A stretch of DNA of 64,000 nt from Saccharopolyspora erythraea NRRL 2338 (GTDB lineage: Bacteria; Actinomycetota; Actinomycetes; Mycobacteriales; Pseudonocardiaceae). A model generated the notes under the pieces. That model was given only the letters and a program-made list of their open reading frames with translations. It had not been told where the DNA came from and searched no databases. Shown here piece after piece: positions 27,448-36,902 of the stretch. The DNA lies in assembly GCF_000062885.1 (NCBI RefSeq), contig NC_009142.1:1787584-1851583 (forward strand), written 5' to 3'. The first letter of the stretch is position 1, and each line of letters opens with the position of its first letter. The position numbers and the translations under genes are program-made.

Positions 27448-28533
27448 ATGGCCGAGCAGGTCGTTCTCGCGATCGGCACCAGGAAGGGGCTGTGGCTGGC
27501 GACCAGCCGCGACGGCCGCGCCGGCTGGGAGGTCACCGGACCGCACCTGCCGATGGCCGAGATCTTCGCCGTCGCCGTCGACACCCGGCGCGCGCCGCGC
27601 ATCCTGGTCGGGGCGTCCAGCACGCATTTCGGCCCCAGCGTGGTGGTCAGCGAGGATCTCGGCGCGAGCTGGCAGGAGCCGGAGGAGGCGCCGATCGCCT
27701 TCCCGGAGGACACCGGCGGCGCGCTGGAGCGGGTGTGGCAGATCGCACCCGGCCCCGCCGACAGCCCGGAGGTCGTCTACGCGGGCACCGAGCCGTCCGC
27801 GCTGTTCCGCTCCGAGGACGGCGGGCGGACCTACGAGCTGGTCCGCGGCCTCTGGGACCACCCGCACCGGGAGCAGTGGTGGCCCGGGGGCGGCGGGCAG
27901 GCGGTGCACACGGTGATCCCGCACCCGGTCGACCACCAGCGGATCGCGGTGGCGATGTCGACCGGCGGCGTCTACCGGACCGAGGACGGCGGCAAGAGCT
28001 GGAACCCGAGCAACACCGGCGTCTCGGCGAAGTTCCTGCCGGACCCGTACCCGGAGTTCGGCCAGTGCGTCCACAAGATCGCCCAGCACCCGGCCAACCC
28101 CGATCGCTTCTTCCTGCAGAACCACTTCGGCGTCTACCGCAGCGACGACGGCGCCGCGACGTGGCAGTCGATCGCCGACGGCCTGCCCAGCGACTTCGGC
28201 TTCCCGATCGTCACCCACCCGCACCGGCCGGACGTGGTCTACGGCTTCCCGCTCTCGGCGGACATGCGCCGCTTCCCGCCGGACGGGCAGTGCCGGGTGT
28301 ACCGCAGCGAGGACGCCGGGCAGTCGTGGACGGCCCTGTCGGACGGGCTTCCGGACCGCTTCTGGTCGGCGGTGATGCGCGACGCGATGTGGACCGACGA
28401 CGCCGACCCTGCGGGCATCTACTTCGGCTCCCGCTCCGGCGAGGTCTACGCCAGCCCCGACGAGGGAGACACCTGGCACCTGGTCGCCCAGCACCTCCCG
28501 GACGTCATGTCGGTCCGGGCTGCACGTATTTGA
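27448..28533 (+). CDS. Asp-box (BNR/VPS10-like) beta-propeller protein
   Basis: This 361-residue cytosolic-looking propeller has no signal peptide and several Asp-box repeats: SEDLGASWQ, SEDGGRTY, TEDGGKSWN, SDDGAATWQ, SEDAGQSWT and SPDEGDTW. Fold relatives include sialidases and plant photosystem II factor HCF136, but the sialidase FRIP motif and catalytic arginines are not apparent. It is probably not a sialidase despite common database naming. A MoaD/ThiS-like carrier gene follows after 100 nt of hairpin-rich sequence. The pairing, which I recall from other actinobacteria, is the only functional hint. Confidence 0.75.
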   Translation: MAEQVVLAIGTRKGLWLATSRDGRAGWEVTGPHLPMAEIFAVAVDTRRAPRILVGASSTHFGPSVVVSEDLGASWQEPEEAPIAFPEDTGGALERVWQIAPGPADSPEVVYAGTEPSALFRSEDGGRTYELVRGLWDHPHREQWWPGGGGQAVHTVIPHPVDHQRIAVAMSTGGVYRTEDGGKSWNPSNTGVSAKFLPDPYPEFGQCVHKIAQHPANPDRFFLQNHFGVYRSDDGAATWQSIADGLPSDFGFPIVTHPHRPDVVYGFPLSADMRRFPPDGQCRVYRSEDAGQSWTALSDGLPDRFWSAVMRDAMWTDDADPAGIYFGSRSGEVYASPDEGDTWHLVAQHLPDVMSVRAARI

Positions 28534-28545
28534 AGCTCAGGGTGG

Positions 28546-28604
28546 CTTGAAGCCCCCGATGGGGCTTCAAGTGGCGCGAAGCGCCATCCGGCCGAAGGCC
28601 GGAT
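28546..28604 (+). repeat. Three adjacent hairpins between the Asp-box and carrier genes
   Basis: Stem 1 is 11 bp (28546-28556 with 28561-28571, loop CGAT). Stem 2 is 6 bp (28572-28577 with 28581-28586, loop GAA). Stem 3 is 8 bp (28586-28593 with 28597-28604, loop GAA). They are head to tail with no spacer, starting 13 nt after the Asp-box gene stop and ending 30 nt before the carrier ATG. Confidence 0.8.
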
Positions 28605-28633
28605 CCGTTGCCGACCGATCCCAAGGAGACCTG

Positions 28634-28918
28634 ATGCGTGTCACGGTGGTGCTGCCCGCCGTCCTGCGGCCGAGCGCGGGCGGGGCCCCGCAGGTCGAGC
28701 TGGACGTCGCGGCCGGGTCGACGCTCGGCGGAGTGCTCGACGTGCTGGGCCGGCGCCATCCGGCGCTGGAGCGCAGGCTGCGCGACGAGAGCCGCACGCT
28801 GCGGCGCTACGTCAACTTCTACCTGGACGGGGAGGAGTGCCGCGGCCTCGACGGTGCCGAGACGGAGCTGGCCGAGGGCGCGGAGGTCCGGGTGATCCCG
28901 TCCGTGGCGGGCGGGTAG
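28634..28918 (+). CDS. MoaD/ThiS-family ubiquitin-like sulfur carrier
   Basis: This 94-residue beta-grasp protein ends in VIPSVAGG, the C-terminal Gly-Gly that is adenylated and thiocarboxylated in MoaD, ThiS and related carriers. AAGGAG lies 7 nt before ATG 28634. No E1-like MoeB/ThiF gene, MoaE or thiazole synthase is nearby, so it probably is not the molybdopterin or thiamine carrier. It may receive sulfur from an enzyme encoded elsewhere. It is coupled to the Asp-box propeller gene upstream and convergent with cobS. Confidence 0.82.
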   Translation: MRVTVVLPAVLRPSAGGAPQVELDVAAGSTLGGVLDVLGRRHPALERRLRDESRTLRRYVNFYLDGEECRGLDGAETELAEGAEVRVIPSVAGG

Positions 28919-28940
28919 CCGGGGGCGCGGTGGGTGGCGG

Positions 28941-29675
28941 TCAGGCGATCGCGCAGATCGCCAGGACGGTGGTGGTGCCGATCTCGGAGGCCGCGCCGAG
29001 GACGTCGCCGGTGATGCCGCCGAACCTGCGCCGCACGTGGTGGGTGAACACCAGGAGAGCGGCCAGCGCCGCCGCGACCGCGACCGGACCGGTCCACCAG
29101 TGGCTGATACCAGCCGCTACGAGCAGCAGCAGCCACCACACCGCGACGGCCCAGACCGGTTGCGAGCCCGCGACCAGGGCGCCCATGCCCTCCGGGCGCG
29201 CGGCGGGCACCCCGGTTCGGCAGCACAGCGCGAACCCCGCGCGGCCGGCGGCGCAGGCGACCACGACGGTCGCCCAGTCGCCGGCCGCGGCGAGCTCACC
29301 GAGCGACACCGCCTGCACGCCGAGCACCAGCACGAGCGCGACCACCGCGAACGGCCCGGCTCCGCCGTCGCGCATGACGGCGAGGGCGCGCTCGGGCGGG
29401 CCGTAGCAGCCGAGACCGTCGACGGTGTCGGCCAGCCCGTCGACGTGCATGCCCCTGGTCACCAGCACCAGGGCCGCGACCGCCAGCAACCCGGCCAGCA
29501 GGGGCGGTGCGCCCAGCGCGCCCAGCACCCACAGCACCGCGGCGGCGACCCCGCCGACAAGCGCCCCGACCAGCGGCGCCAGGGCGATCGCCTGGCGGCA
29601 GGCGCGGGCGTCCACCCGGCCGGCCCGCACGGGCGCGACGCTGAGCCACGACATCGCCAGGCGAAGTCCGTCCAC
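28941..29675 (-). CDS. cobS: Adenosylcobinamide-GDP ribazoletransferase (CobS)
   Basis: This 244-residue polytopic membrane enzyme joins adenosylcobinamide-GDP and alpha-ribazole, the last step of cobalamin assembly. The signature HVDGLADTVDGLG with MRDGGAGPFA is diagnostic, and six or so hydrophobic segments follow. GTG 29675 with GGAGG 10 nt upstream gives the usual VDGLRLAMSWLSV start; the frame extends to 29732. It is the last gene of cobU-cobT-cobS on the minus strand. Confidence 0.95.
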   Translation of the reverse strand: MDGLRLAMSWLSVAPVRAGRVDARACRQAIALAPLVGALVGGVAAAVLWVLGALGAPPLLAGLLAVAALVLVTRGMHVDGLADTVDGLGCYGPPERALAVMRDGGAGPFAVVALVLVLGVQAVSLGELAAAGDWATVVVACAAGRAGFALCCRTGVPAARPEGMGALVAGSQPVWAVAVWWLLLLVAAGISHWWTGPVAVAAALAALLVFTHHVRRRFGGITGDVLGAASEIGTTTVLAICAIA

Positions 29676-29785
29676 GGTGGTTGTGCCTCCAGTGCTCGAA
29701 GGGGCTCGCGGGGTTCGCGTTCCGGCGAGCACCGCACGCGCGGGAGGCGGCGGATCCCGCCGGCGAGATCAGCGGCGCTCGCGAC

Positions 29786-30895
29786 TCACGCCTGTGGTCC
29801 GCCGACCCCGGCCGGTCCGGTGGCCTCGGCCTCGGTCGGGCCGCCCACGCCCGCCTCGGCGAAGGTGGCCATCTCGCCGAGCACCCGCACCGCTGCGGTG
29901 ACCAGCGGCAACGCTGTCAGTGCACCGGAGCCCTCACCGAGCCGCATGCCCAGGTCGAGCAGCGGTGCGAGGTCGAGGTGCTCGAGCACCAGGGTGCCGC
30001 CGGGCTCGGCCGAGCGGTGCGAGGCCAGCCACCACTGCCGCGCCCCGGGAGCGAGCTCCTCGGCCACCATGGCGGCGGCACCGACCACGACGCCGTCGAG
30101 CAGCACCGGCGTGCGGCGGATCGCGGCCTGGGCGAGGAAACCGCTCAGCGCGGCGATGTCGGCGCCTGCGGATGTCCGCAGCAACGCGACCGGGTCGTCG
30201 AGGACCTTGCGGGCGCGGCGCAGCGCATCGCGGATCGCCGCGGTCTTGCGCATCCACGCCTGGTCGTCGATGCCGGTGCCGCGGCCGACCACGGCGACCG
30301 GCTCGGTGGCGGTCAGCGCGGCGATGAGCACCGCCGCCGGGGTGGTGTTGCCGATGCCCATGTCGCCCGCGATGAGCAGGTCCGCCCCGGAGTCGACCTC
30401 CTCGTCGGCGATCGCGCGGCCCGCGGTGACCGCCGCGTGCACCTGCTCGGGGGCGAGGGCGTCCTCGCGGTCGATCGAGCCGGAGCCGCGGCGCACCTTG
30501 CGGGCGCTGACGACCGCCGGGGTCTCGGCGTCGACGGCCATGTCCACGACCCGCACGCTCGCCCCGGCGGTCGTGGCGAGCACGTTGACCGCCGCGCCGC
30601 CGTCGAGGAAGTTGCGCACCATCTGGCCGGTGACCTCGCTGGGGTAGGCCGACACGCCGTGCGCGGCCACCCCGTGGTCGCCCGCGAAGACCACCACGCG
30701 GGGCCGGGCGAACGGCCGCGGCGGGCAGACGCCCTGCCTGGCGGCGACCCAGACCCCGACCTCCTCCAGCCTGCCCAGGGCACCCGCGGGCTTGGTCAGC
30801 TGCTCCTGGCGGGCGATCGCCTGCCGCTTGACCTGCTCGTCGGGCTCGGGCACCGCCGGGAACTCGATCGAGGACGTCTCGGACGCGGTGGACAA
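29786..30895 (-). CDS. cobT: Nicotinate-nucleotide:dimethylbenzimidazole phosphoribosyltransferase (CobT)
   Basis: This 369-residue enzyme makes alpha-ribazole phosphate. Family motifs are [25 protein letters not shown] and [10 protein letters not shown], whose Glu is the general base. The start is uncertain: TTG 30895 has a perfect GGAGG 7 nt upstream, while the in-frame ATG 30922 has no visible ribosome site. I prefer TTG. It lies 40 nt after cobU and ahead of cobS, with no cobalamin riboswitch seen upstream of the operon. Confidence 0.94.
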   Translation of the reverse strand: MSTASETSSIEFPAVPEPDEQVKRQAIARQEQLTKPAGALGRLEEVGVWVAARQGVCPPRPFARPRVVVFAGDHGVAAHGVSAYPSEVTGQMVRNFLDGGAAVNVLATTAGASVRVVDMAVDAETPAVVSARKVRRGSGSIDREDALAPEQVHAAVTAGRAIADEEVDSGADLLIAGDMGIGNTTPAAVLIAALTATEPVAVVGRGTGIDDQAWMRKTAAIRDALRRARKVLDDPVALLRTSAGADIAALSGFLAQAAIRRTPVLLDGVVVGAAAMVAEELAPGARQWWLASHRSAEPGGTLVLEHLDLAPLLDLGMRLGEGSGALTALPLVTAAVRVLGEMATFAEAGVGGPTEAEATGPAGVGGPQA

Positions 30896-30935
30896 GCGGT
30901 TACCTCCGTGTTCAAGGTTCATGCGGCTCGAGCGC

Positions 30936-31481
30936 TCAGCGCAGGCGCAGCGGGAGGCCGGCCACGAGCAGGACGACCTCGTCGCACACCTCGGCCAGCC
31001 GGGCGTTGAGCGCGCCGAGCTCGTCGCGGAAAAGTCTTCCAGACCTGGTGGCGGGCACGATGCCCAACCCGACCTCGGCCGAGACCAGCACCAGCCGCGC
31101 CCGGCAGGTCCGGACGGCGCCGACCAGCGCGTCGGCGTCCGCCGACACCCGGCGCAGCGCGTCCGGGTCGCGATCCCACGCCCCGGCGTCGTCGAGCACA
31201 CCGGTCAGCCAGGTGGCAAGGTCGTCGACCAGCAGCGGCGAGCCGTCCGGGGGCTCGGCGAGCACCCGGCGCAGCTCGCCGGGATCACCGGCCTCGACCG
31301 TGCGCCAGGTGTCCGGGCGCCGGGCGACGTGTTCGGCGATCCGCTCGGTCCACTCCCGGTCGGAGGGATCGCGGCGCGAGGTCGCGACGTAGGTGACGGG
31401 ATCGGTCTCGGCGAGCAGGCCCTCGGCGTGCGCCGACTTGCCCGACCGGGCGCCGCCCAGCACCAGCGTCCGGTGTGCCAA
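30936..31481 (-). CDS. cobU: Adenosylcobinamide kinase/guanylyltransferase (CobU)
   Basis: This 181-residue bifunctional enzyme phosphorylates adenosylcobinamide and adds GMP. P-loop GGARSGKS is at residues 9-16, TYVATSRR follows, and [11 protein letters not shown] is typical of the family. It starts with TTG 31481 behind GGAGG (6 nt spacing). It is the first gene of the cobUTS operon. Only these late nucleotide-loop steps are encoded here, so corrin synthesis genes must be elsewhere or cobinamide is salvaged. Confidence 0.93.
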   Translation of the reverse strand: MAHRTLVLGGARSGKSAHAEGLLAETDPVTYVATSRRDPSDREWTERIAEHVARRPDTWRTVEAGDPGELRRVLAEPPDGSPLLVDDLATWLTGVLDDAGAWDRDPDALRRVSADADALVGAVRTCRARLVLVSAEVGLGIVPATRSGRLFRDELGALNARLAEVCDEVVLLVAGLPLRLR

Positions 31482-31562
31482 CTCCGACCTCCGCCGTGAT
31501 CCCTCCGGGTGATGCCGGCCCGACGCTACCCGAGGGCACGCGCGGCGGCGCCGCGCACCGCG

Positions 31563-32549
31563 TCAGTGCGAGGCGGTCAGGCTCGGGTCGGAGGTGACCA
31601 GGTCGCCGAGGACGGTGTCGATGCGGTCCAGCACGTCGTCGTCGAGCTTCACCCCGGCGGCGCCGACGTTGTCGGTGACCTGCTCGGGGCGGGAAGCGCC
31701 GATGATCGCGGCGGAGACGTTCGGGTTCTGCAGCACCCACGCCACCGCGAGCTGCGCCATCGAGAGCCCGAGGTCGGCGGCCACCGGCTTGAGCTCCTGC
31801 ACCGCCTTGAGGACGTCGTCGCGCATCCAGCGCGAGATGAAGTCGGCACCGCCCGACGCGTCGGTGGCCCGCGAGCCCTCCGGCGGCTGCTCGCCCGGCA
31901 GGTACTTGCCGGTGAGCACGCCCTGCGCGATCGGCGACCACACGATCTGGCCCATGCCCTCGCGCTCGCAGGCCGGGACGACCTGCGGTTCGATGACCCG
32001 CCACAGCATCGAGTACTGCGGCTGGTTGGAGATCAGCGGCACCGACAGCTCGCGCGCCAGCGCGGCGCCGCGGGTGATCTGCTCGGCGGTCCACTCCGAG
32101 ACGCCGATGTAGAGCGCCTTGCCCTGCCGGACGAGGTCGGCGAAGGCGGTCATGGTCTCTTCCAGCGGCACGGTGTGGTCGTAGCGGTGCGCCTGGTAGA
32201 GGTCGACGTAGTCGGTCTGGAGCCTGCGCAGCGACGCCTCGCAGGACTCCATGATGTGCTTGCGCCCCAGGCCGCGGTCGTTCTGGCCCTCACCGGTGGG
32301 GAAGAAGACCTTGGTGAAGATCTCCAGGCTCTCCCGGCGCACCCCGGACAGCGCCCGGCCGAGCACCGACTCCGCCCTGGTCTGGGCGTAGACGTCGGCG
32401 GTGTCGAAGGTCGTGATGCCCGCGTCGAGGGCGGCCTGGACGCACTGCTTGGCCCGGTCCTCCTCGACCTGGGAGCCGTGGGTGAGCCAGTTGCCGTAGG
32501 CGATCTCGCTGATGGTCAGGCCGCTGTGGCCGAGGCGACGGAACTCCAT
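31563..32549 (-). CDS. Aldo/keto reductase, voltage-gated K-channel beta-like group
   Basis: This 328-residue TIM-barrel NADPH oxidoreductase shows the catalytic tetrad: Asp and Tyr in FDTADVYA, Lys in IFTKVFFP and His in YQAHRYD. The C-terminal NADP motif is IIGASRPEQVTDN. The LTHGSQ N-terminal segment and RWMRDDVLKAVQELKP fit the Kv-beta-like subgroup. Substrate is unknown. It ends 81 nt from the start of cobU on the same strand. Confidence 0.9.
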   Translation of the reverse strand: MEFRRLGHSGLTISEIAYGNWLTHGSQVEEDRAKQCVQAALDAGITTFDTADVYAQTRAESVLGRALSGVRRESLEIFTKVFFPTGEGQNDRGLGRKHIMESCEASLRRLQTDYVDLYQAHRYDHTVPLEETMTAFADLVRQGKALYIGVSEWTAEQITRGAALARELSVPLISNQPQYSMLWRVIEPQVVPACEREGMGQIVWSPIAQGVLTGKYLPGEQPPEGSRATDASGGADFISRWMRDDVLKAVQELKPVAADLGLSMAQLAVAWVLQNPNVSAAIIGASRPEQVTDNVGAAGVKLDDDVLDRIDTVLGDLVTSDPSLTASH

Positions 32550-32615
32550 GCCCCGACCCTAAGCCGTCGTGCTCTTGATCGAAAACCAGCGACGGAGAGG
32601 CCGTGGTGGTCCGGA

Positions 32616-33251
32616 TCAGCCGAGCTTGGCCGCGTCCTTCGGCGTGTAGCGCGGGCGCGGCATCCGCAGCTTGCGGATCTGCATCGCGCGGGTGAAGGCG
32701 TACCAGCCGAGCGAGAACGGGCGGTCCTTGGCGTCGGGGAACTTCGCCCGCACCCGCCGGTTGACCTGCCTGCCGAGCACGGTGCCCTCGAAGGCCATGG
32801 TCAGCAGCAGCACCAGGCACGCCAGCGTCGCGTACTGCTGGACGACCAGGTTCTGCACCAGCGTCGTCGCGAACACCACCAGCACCAGCGGCATGAACAG
32901 CCCCATGAGGTGCCTGCGGGTGTCGACGATGTCGCGGACGTAGGCGCGGACCGGGCCGCGGTCGCGCGGCATCAGGTAACGGTCGTCACCCTCCATCATC
33001 CGCTTGCGGCGCTCGGCGGCGGCCTTGCGGCGCTCCTCCTTGCTGCCGCGGGCACGCTTCATCGCCTCGCGCTGCGTCTTCGGCGGCGGCGGGACCGGGC
33101 CGCGCCGCTTGCCCTCGGCTTCGCGGCGCTTGGGAGTGGGCCGCCCCTTGCCGGGAGTGCGGGCGCCGTGCTCCTCCGTGACCTGGGCAGACGCGTCCTC
33201 GGACTCGGTGGTGGCGGTCTGCTCGGCACTGTTGCGGCGAAGGAACCTCAC
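32616..33251 (-). CDS. DUF3043 membrane protein
   Basis: This is a 211-residue protein. The long, highly charged N-terminus (PKRREAEGKRRG, then KRARGSKEERRKAAAERRKR) is followed by DRYLMPRDRGPVRAYVRDIVD, the DUF3043 signature. Two membrane spans at about residues 124-165 and a basic C-terminus complete it. The family is actinobacterial and uncharacterised, and the mycobacterial counterpart occupies the same locus. GTG 33251 is chosen from the typical MRFLRR start. It is divergent from the Fe-S carrier gene. Confidence 0.85.
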   Translation of the reverse strand: MRFLRRNSAEQTATTESEDASAQVTEEHGARTPGKGRPTPKRREAEGKRRGPVPPPPKTQREAMKRARGSKEERRKAAAERRKRMMEGDDRYLMPRDRGPVRAYVRDIVDTRRHLMGLFMPLVLVVFATTLVQNLVVQQYATLACLVLLLTMAFEGTVLGRQVNRRVRAKFPDAKDRPFSLGWYAFTRAMQIRKLRMPRPRYTPKDAAKLG

Positions 33252-33459
33252 ACGTCCAGGGTATTCGACGGCTCCACCGCGCTCGCACCAGACCGGCTCC
33301 GACCGCGAACAACCCACATCACAGCAGCTCCGCGGCGACCTGTGACACCATGGGAGGGACCCGGATTCACCCTCGGGACCGCCCGTGGGAATAGCCCGGT
33401 ACCGGAGGGGCGTTGCACGCCACGCCGGAATCGGATGAGCGAGACCTCTAGGGAGAGTC

Positions 33460-33825
33460 ATGACCGCCCAGGACACCACGATCGACACCGAGGCACCCGC
33501 CCACGGGGTCACCCTGACCGACTCGGCGGCCAAGAAGGCCAAGGCCCTGCTCGAGCAGGAGGGCCGTGACGACATGCACCTGCGCATCGCCGTCCAGCCC
33601 GGTGGTTGCGCGGGCCTGCGCTACCAGCTCTTCTTCGACGAGCGCACCCTCGACGGTGACGCCCGGCGCGACTTCGAGGGCCTCGGCGTGGTCGTCGACC
33701 GGATGAGCGCTCCCTACGTCGAGGGCGCGACCATCGACTTCGTCGACACCATCGAGAAGCAGGGCTTCACGATCGACAACCCGAACGCGGGCGGCTCCTG
33801 CGCCTGCGGCGACTCCTTCCACTGA
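33460..33825 (+). CDS. A-type iron-sulfur carrier (HesB/IscA/ErpA family)
   Basis: This 121-residue protein carries the three cluster-ligating cysteines of the family: Cys50 (PGGCAGLRYQLFFD), Cys114 and Cys116 (GGSCACGDSFH). It delivers Fe-S clusters to apoproteins. In actinobacteria this locus protein (Rv2204c type) is thought to serve essential targets such as LipA and respiratory enzymes; both kinds of client are encoded in this window. GAGAG precedes ATG 33460. A terminator follows. Confidence 0.93.
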   Translation: MTAQDTTIDTEAPAHGVTLTDSAAKKAKALLEQEGRDDMHLRIAVQPGGCAGLRYQLFFDERTLDGDARRDFEGLGVVVDRMSAPYVEGATIDFVDTIEKQGFTIDNPNAGGSCACGDSFH

Positions 33826-33900
33826 GTCAACCGGCAGGTCGCTGAGCGCGCGGGCGCACGCCCCGTCGCGCCGAGGGGCCACCGGCCACCGACACAACCA

Positions 33901-33932
33901 GGCCGACCGGACCGGAGCAGGTCCGGTCGGCC
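33901..33932. terminator. Bidirectional terminator between the Fe-S carrier and S4 genes
   Basis: A 13-bp perfect stem (33901-33913 with 33920-33932, 6-nt loop) lies 76 nt past the carrier stop and 32 nt before the stop of the convergent S4 gene. CTCTCG follows on the plus strand. Confidence 0.75.
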
Positions 33933-33963
33933 TCTCGCGTTCGAGGCGCGGGGTGGTCCCGGC

Positions 33964-35265
<1,302 letters not shown>

Positions 35266-35364
35266 TCAGGGCGAAATCCTCTGTCCGCGGCGGCGCCCCG
35301 ATGACCAGGGTGAGCTGTGGCTTTCTGCGCGCCAGGAGGTCGCGTTCCCGGGGAGGAGAACTCG

Positions 35365-36768
35365 ATGAGCGATGCGTCCTGGGACCAGGCACTGGTCAGA
35401 GAACTGCGGGGGAGGATGAGCGGCGCGGTCTTCGGCAGGGAGGACGCCGGGTACGAAGGTGCGCGGGAGCTGTTCAACTCCGCGATCGAGGTGGAGCCGA
35501 AGCTGATCGCGCAGTGCAGGACCCCGGAGGAGGTGGCCATCGGGGTCGCCTTCGCGCAGCGCAACGCGTTGGAGCTGGCGGTGCGCAGCGGTGGCCACAG
35601 CGTCGCGGGCGCCAGTCTGAGCGCCGACGGGATCGTGCTGGACATGCGGCCGATGGACGAGGTCGCCGTCGACCCGGACGCGCGGACGGTCACCGTCGGC
35701 GGCGGTGCGCTGTGGCGCGACGTGGACCGGGCGACACAACCGCACGGGCTGGCAACGACCGGCGGGCGAGTGTCGACCACCGGCGTCGCGGGGCTCGCGC
35801 TGGGTGGCGGTTCCGGCTGGCTGGAGCGGAAACTCGGGCTGTCGTGCGACAACCTGCTGTCGGTGGACCTGATCATCGCCGACGGCAGCCCGGTGACCGC
35901 CAGCGAGCACAACAACCCGGACCTGTTCTGGGCGTTGCACGGCGGTGGCGGCAACTTCGGGGTGGCGACCTCGCTCACCTTCCGCCTGCACCCGCTTCCG
36001 GAGTTCTCGGCCGCGCTTCTGCTGTGGGCGCCCGAAGACGGGCCGGAGGTCGTGCGCGCGTTCCGGGAACTGATGACGGAGGGGCCCGAGGAGCTCGGCG
36101 GTGGAGTGATCTACCTGACCGCGCCGCAGGAGGACTTCGTGCCGGAGCGGCTGGTCGGCTCGCTGGCGTGCGCGGTGCTGATCACGTGCATGGGACCGGA
36201 AACCGATCTGCGCGAGCAGATCGCCGACCTGCTCGCACTTCGCCCGGCGGGCTCGCTGATCATGGAGCTGCCGTACGCGGAGCTGCAGTGCATGCTCGAC
36301 GACCCGCCCGGCTACCGCAACTACTGGTCTGCGGAGTACCTGCACGGGATGCCGGACCAGGCGGTCCAGCTCTTCTGCGACCTCGCGCACGAGATGGTGA
36401 TCCCGTCGCCGTCGCAGCACGTGCTTCTCCCGTGGGGCGGTGCGGTCGCGCGGGGTGAGGGCGTGTGGCCGATGTCCAACCGGTCCGCGCCGTGGGTGGT
36501 ACATCCGCTGGGCCTGTGGGAGGACTCCGCTGACGACGGACGGGCGAGGCACTGGGCGCACGCGGTGCGGGAGGGCATGCGGCCCTACTCCACCGGTGCG
36601 ACGTATCTGAACTTCATCGGCGACGAGGGCGAACGACGTGTGGTAGCGGGCTTCGGCGAGGAGAACTACCAGGCGCTGACCAGGGTCAAGGCGCAGTACG
36701 ACCCGGACAACATCTTCCACCGCTGGCACAACGTCCGGCCCGCGCGACCGGTGGGGCTCTCCGGCTGA
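35365..36768 (+). CDS. BBE-type FAD-linked oxidoreductase
   Basis: This is a 467-residue protein. The PCMH FAD domain has RSGGHSVAG with His78, the expected covalent FAD attachment site. STTGVAGLALGGGSGW lacks the Cys-Pro found in bicovalent berberine-bridge-type enzymes, so a single covalent bond is predicted. The C-terminal BBE segment ends YDPDNIFHRWHNVRP. Relatives oxidise sugars, alkaloids or polyketides. ATG 35365 follows GGGAGGAG. No signal peptide was seen. It is upstream of, and possibly separate from, the amylase gene. The substrate is unknown. Confidence 0.88.
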   Translation: MSDASWDQALVRELRGRMSGAVFGREDAGYEGARELFNSAIEVEPKLIAQCRTPEEVAIGVAFAQRNALELAVRSGGHSVAGASLSADGIVLDMRPMDEVAVDPDARTVTVGGGALWRDVDRATQPHGLATTGGRVSTTGVAGLALGGGSGWLERKLGLSCDNLLSVDLIIADGSPVTASEHNNPDLFWALHGGGGNFGVATSLTFRLHPLPEFSAALLLWAPEDGPEVVRAFRELMTEGPEELGGGVIYLTAPQEDFVPERLVGSLACAVLITCMGPETDLREQIADLLALRPAGSLIMELPYAELQCMLDDPPGYRNYWSAEYLHGMPDQAVQLFCDLAHEMVIPSPSQHVLLPWGGAVARGEGVWPMSNRSAPWVVHPLGLWEDSADDGRARHWAHAVREGMRPYSTGATYLNFIGDEGERRVVAGFGEENYQALTRVKAQYDPDNIFHRWHNVRPARPVGLSG

Positions 36769-36780
36769 GAGTCCTGCTAC

Positions 36781-36820
36781 CTTGCTGAAGTTTTGAAAAG
36801 TTTTGCAAAGGTTTCCGCAG
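36781..36820 (+). promoter_or_regulatory. 10-bp phased operator-like repeats upstream of the amylase gene
   Basis: Four consecutive 10-mers, CTTGCTGAAG, TTTTGAAAAG, TTTTGCAAAG and GTTTCCGCAG, occupy 36781-36820, 83-122 nt before the amylase start. The TTTGCAAA core (36802-36809) recurs at both ends of the intergenic region of the maltose-type importer and its LacI regulator about 10 kb away. Confidence 0.65.
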
Positions 36821-36902
36821 TTCACCTGTGGTTCATATGGCCGATTGACTTAACAGACGCAAGAAAATGTGATGCATGACAACCCCGATGAAGGAGGTTG
36901 TC

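Noticed and set aside
27448-28533. Calling the Asp-box protein a sialidase
   Set aside because: Asp boxes alone are not diagnostic; the FRIP motif, a signal peptide and the catalytic arginines are lacking, in contrast to the real sialidase at 42019-43302.
31482-31562. Possible cobalamin riboswitch before cobU
   Set aside because: The gap is only 81 nt, too short for the riboswitch, and lacks a recognisable B12 box.
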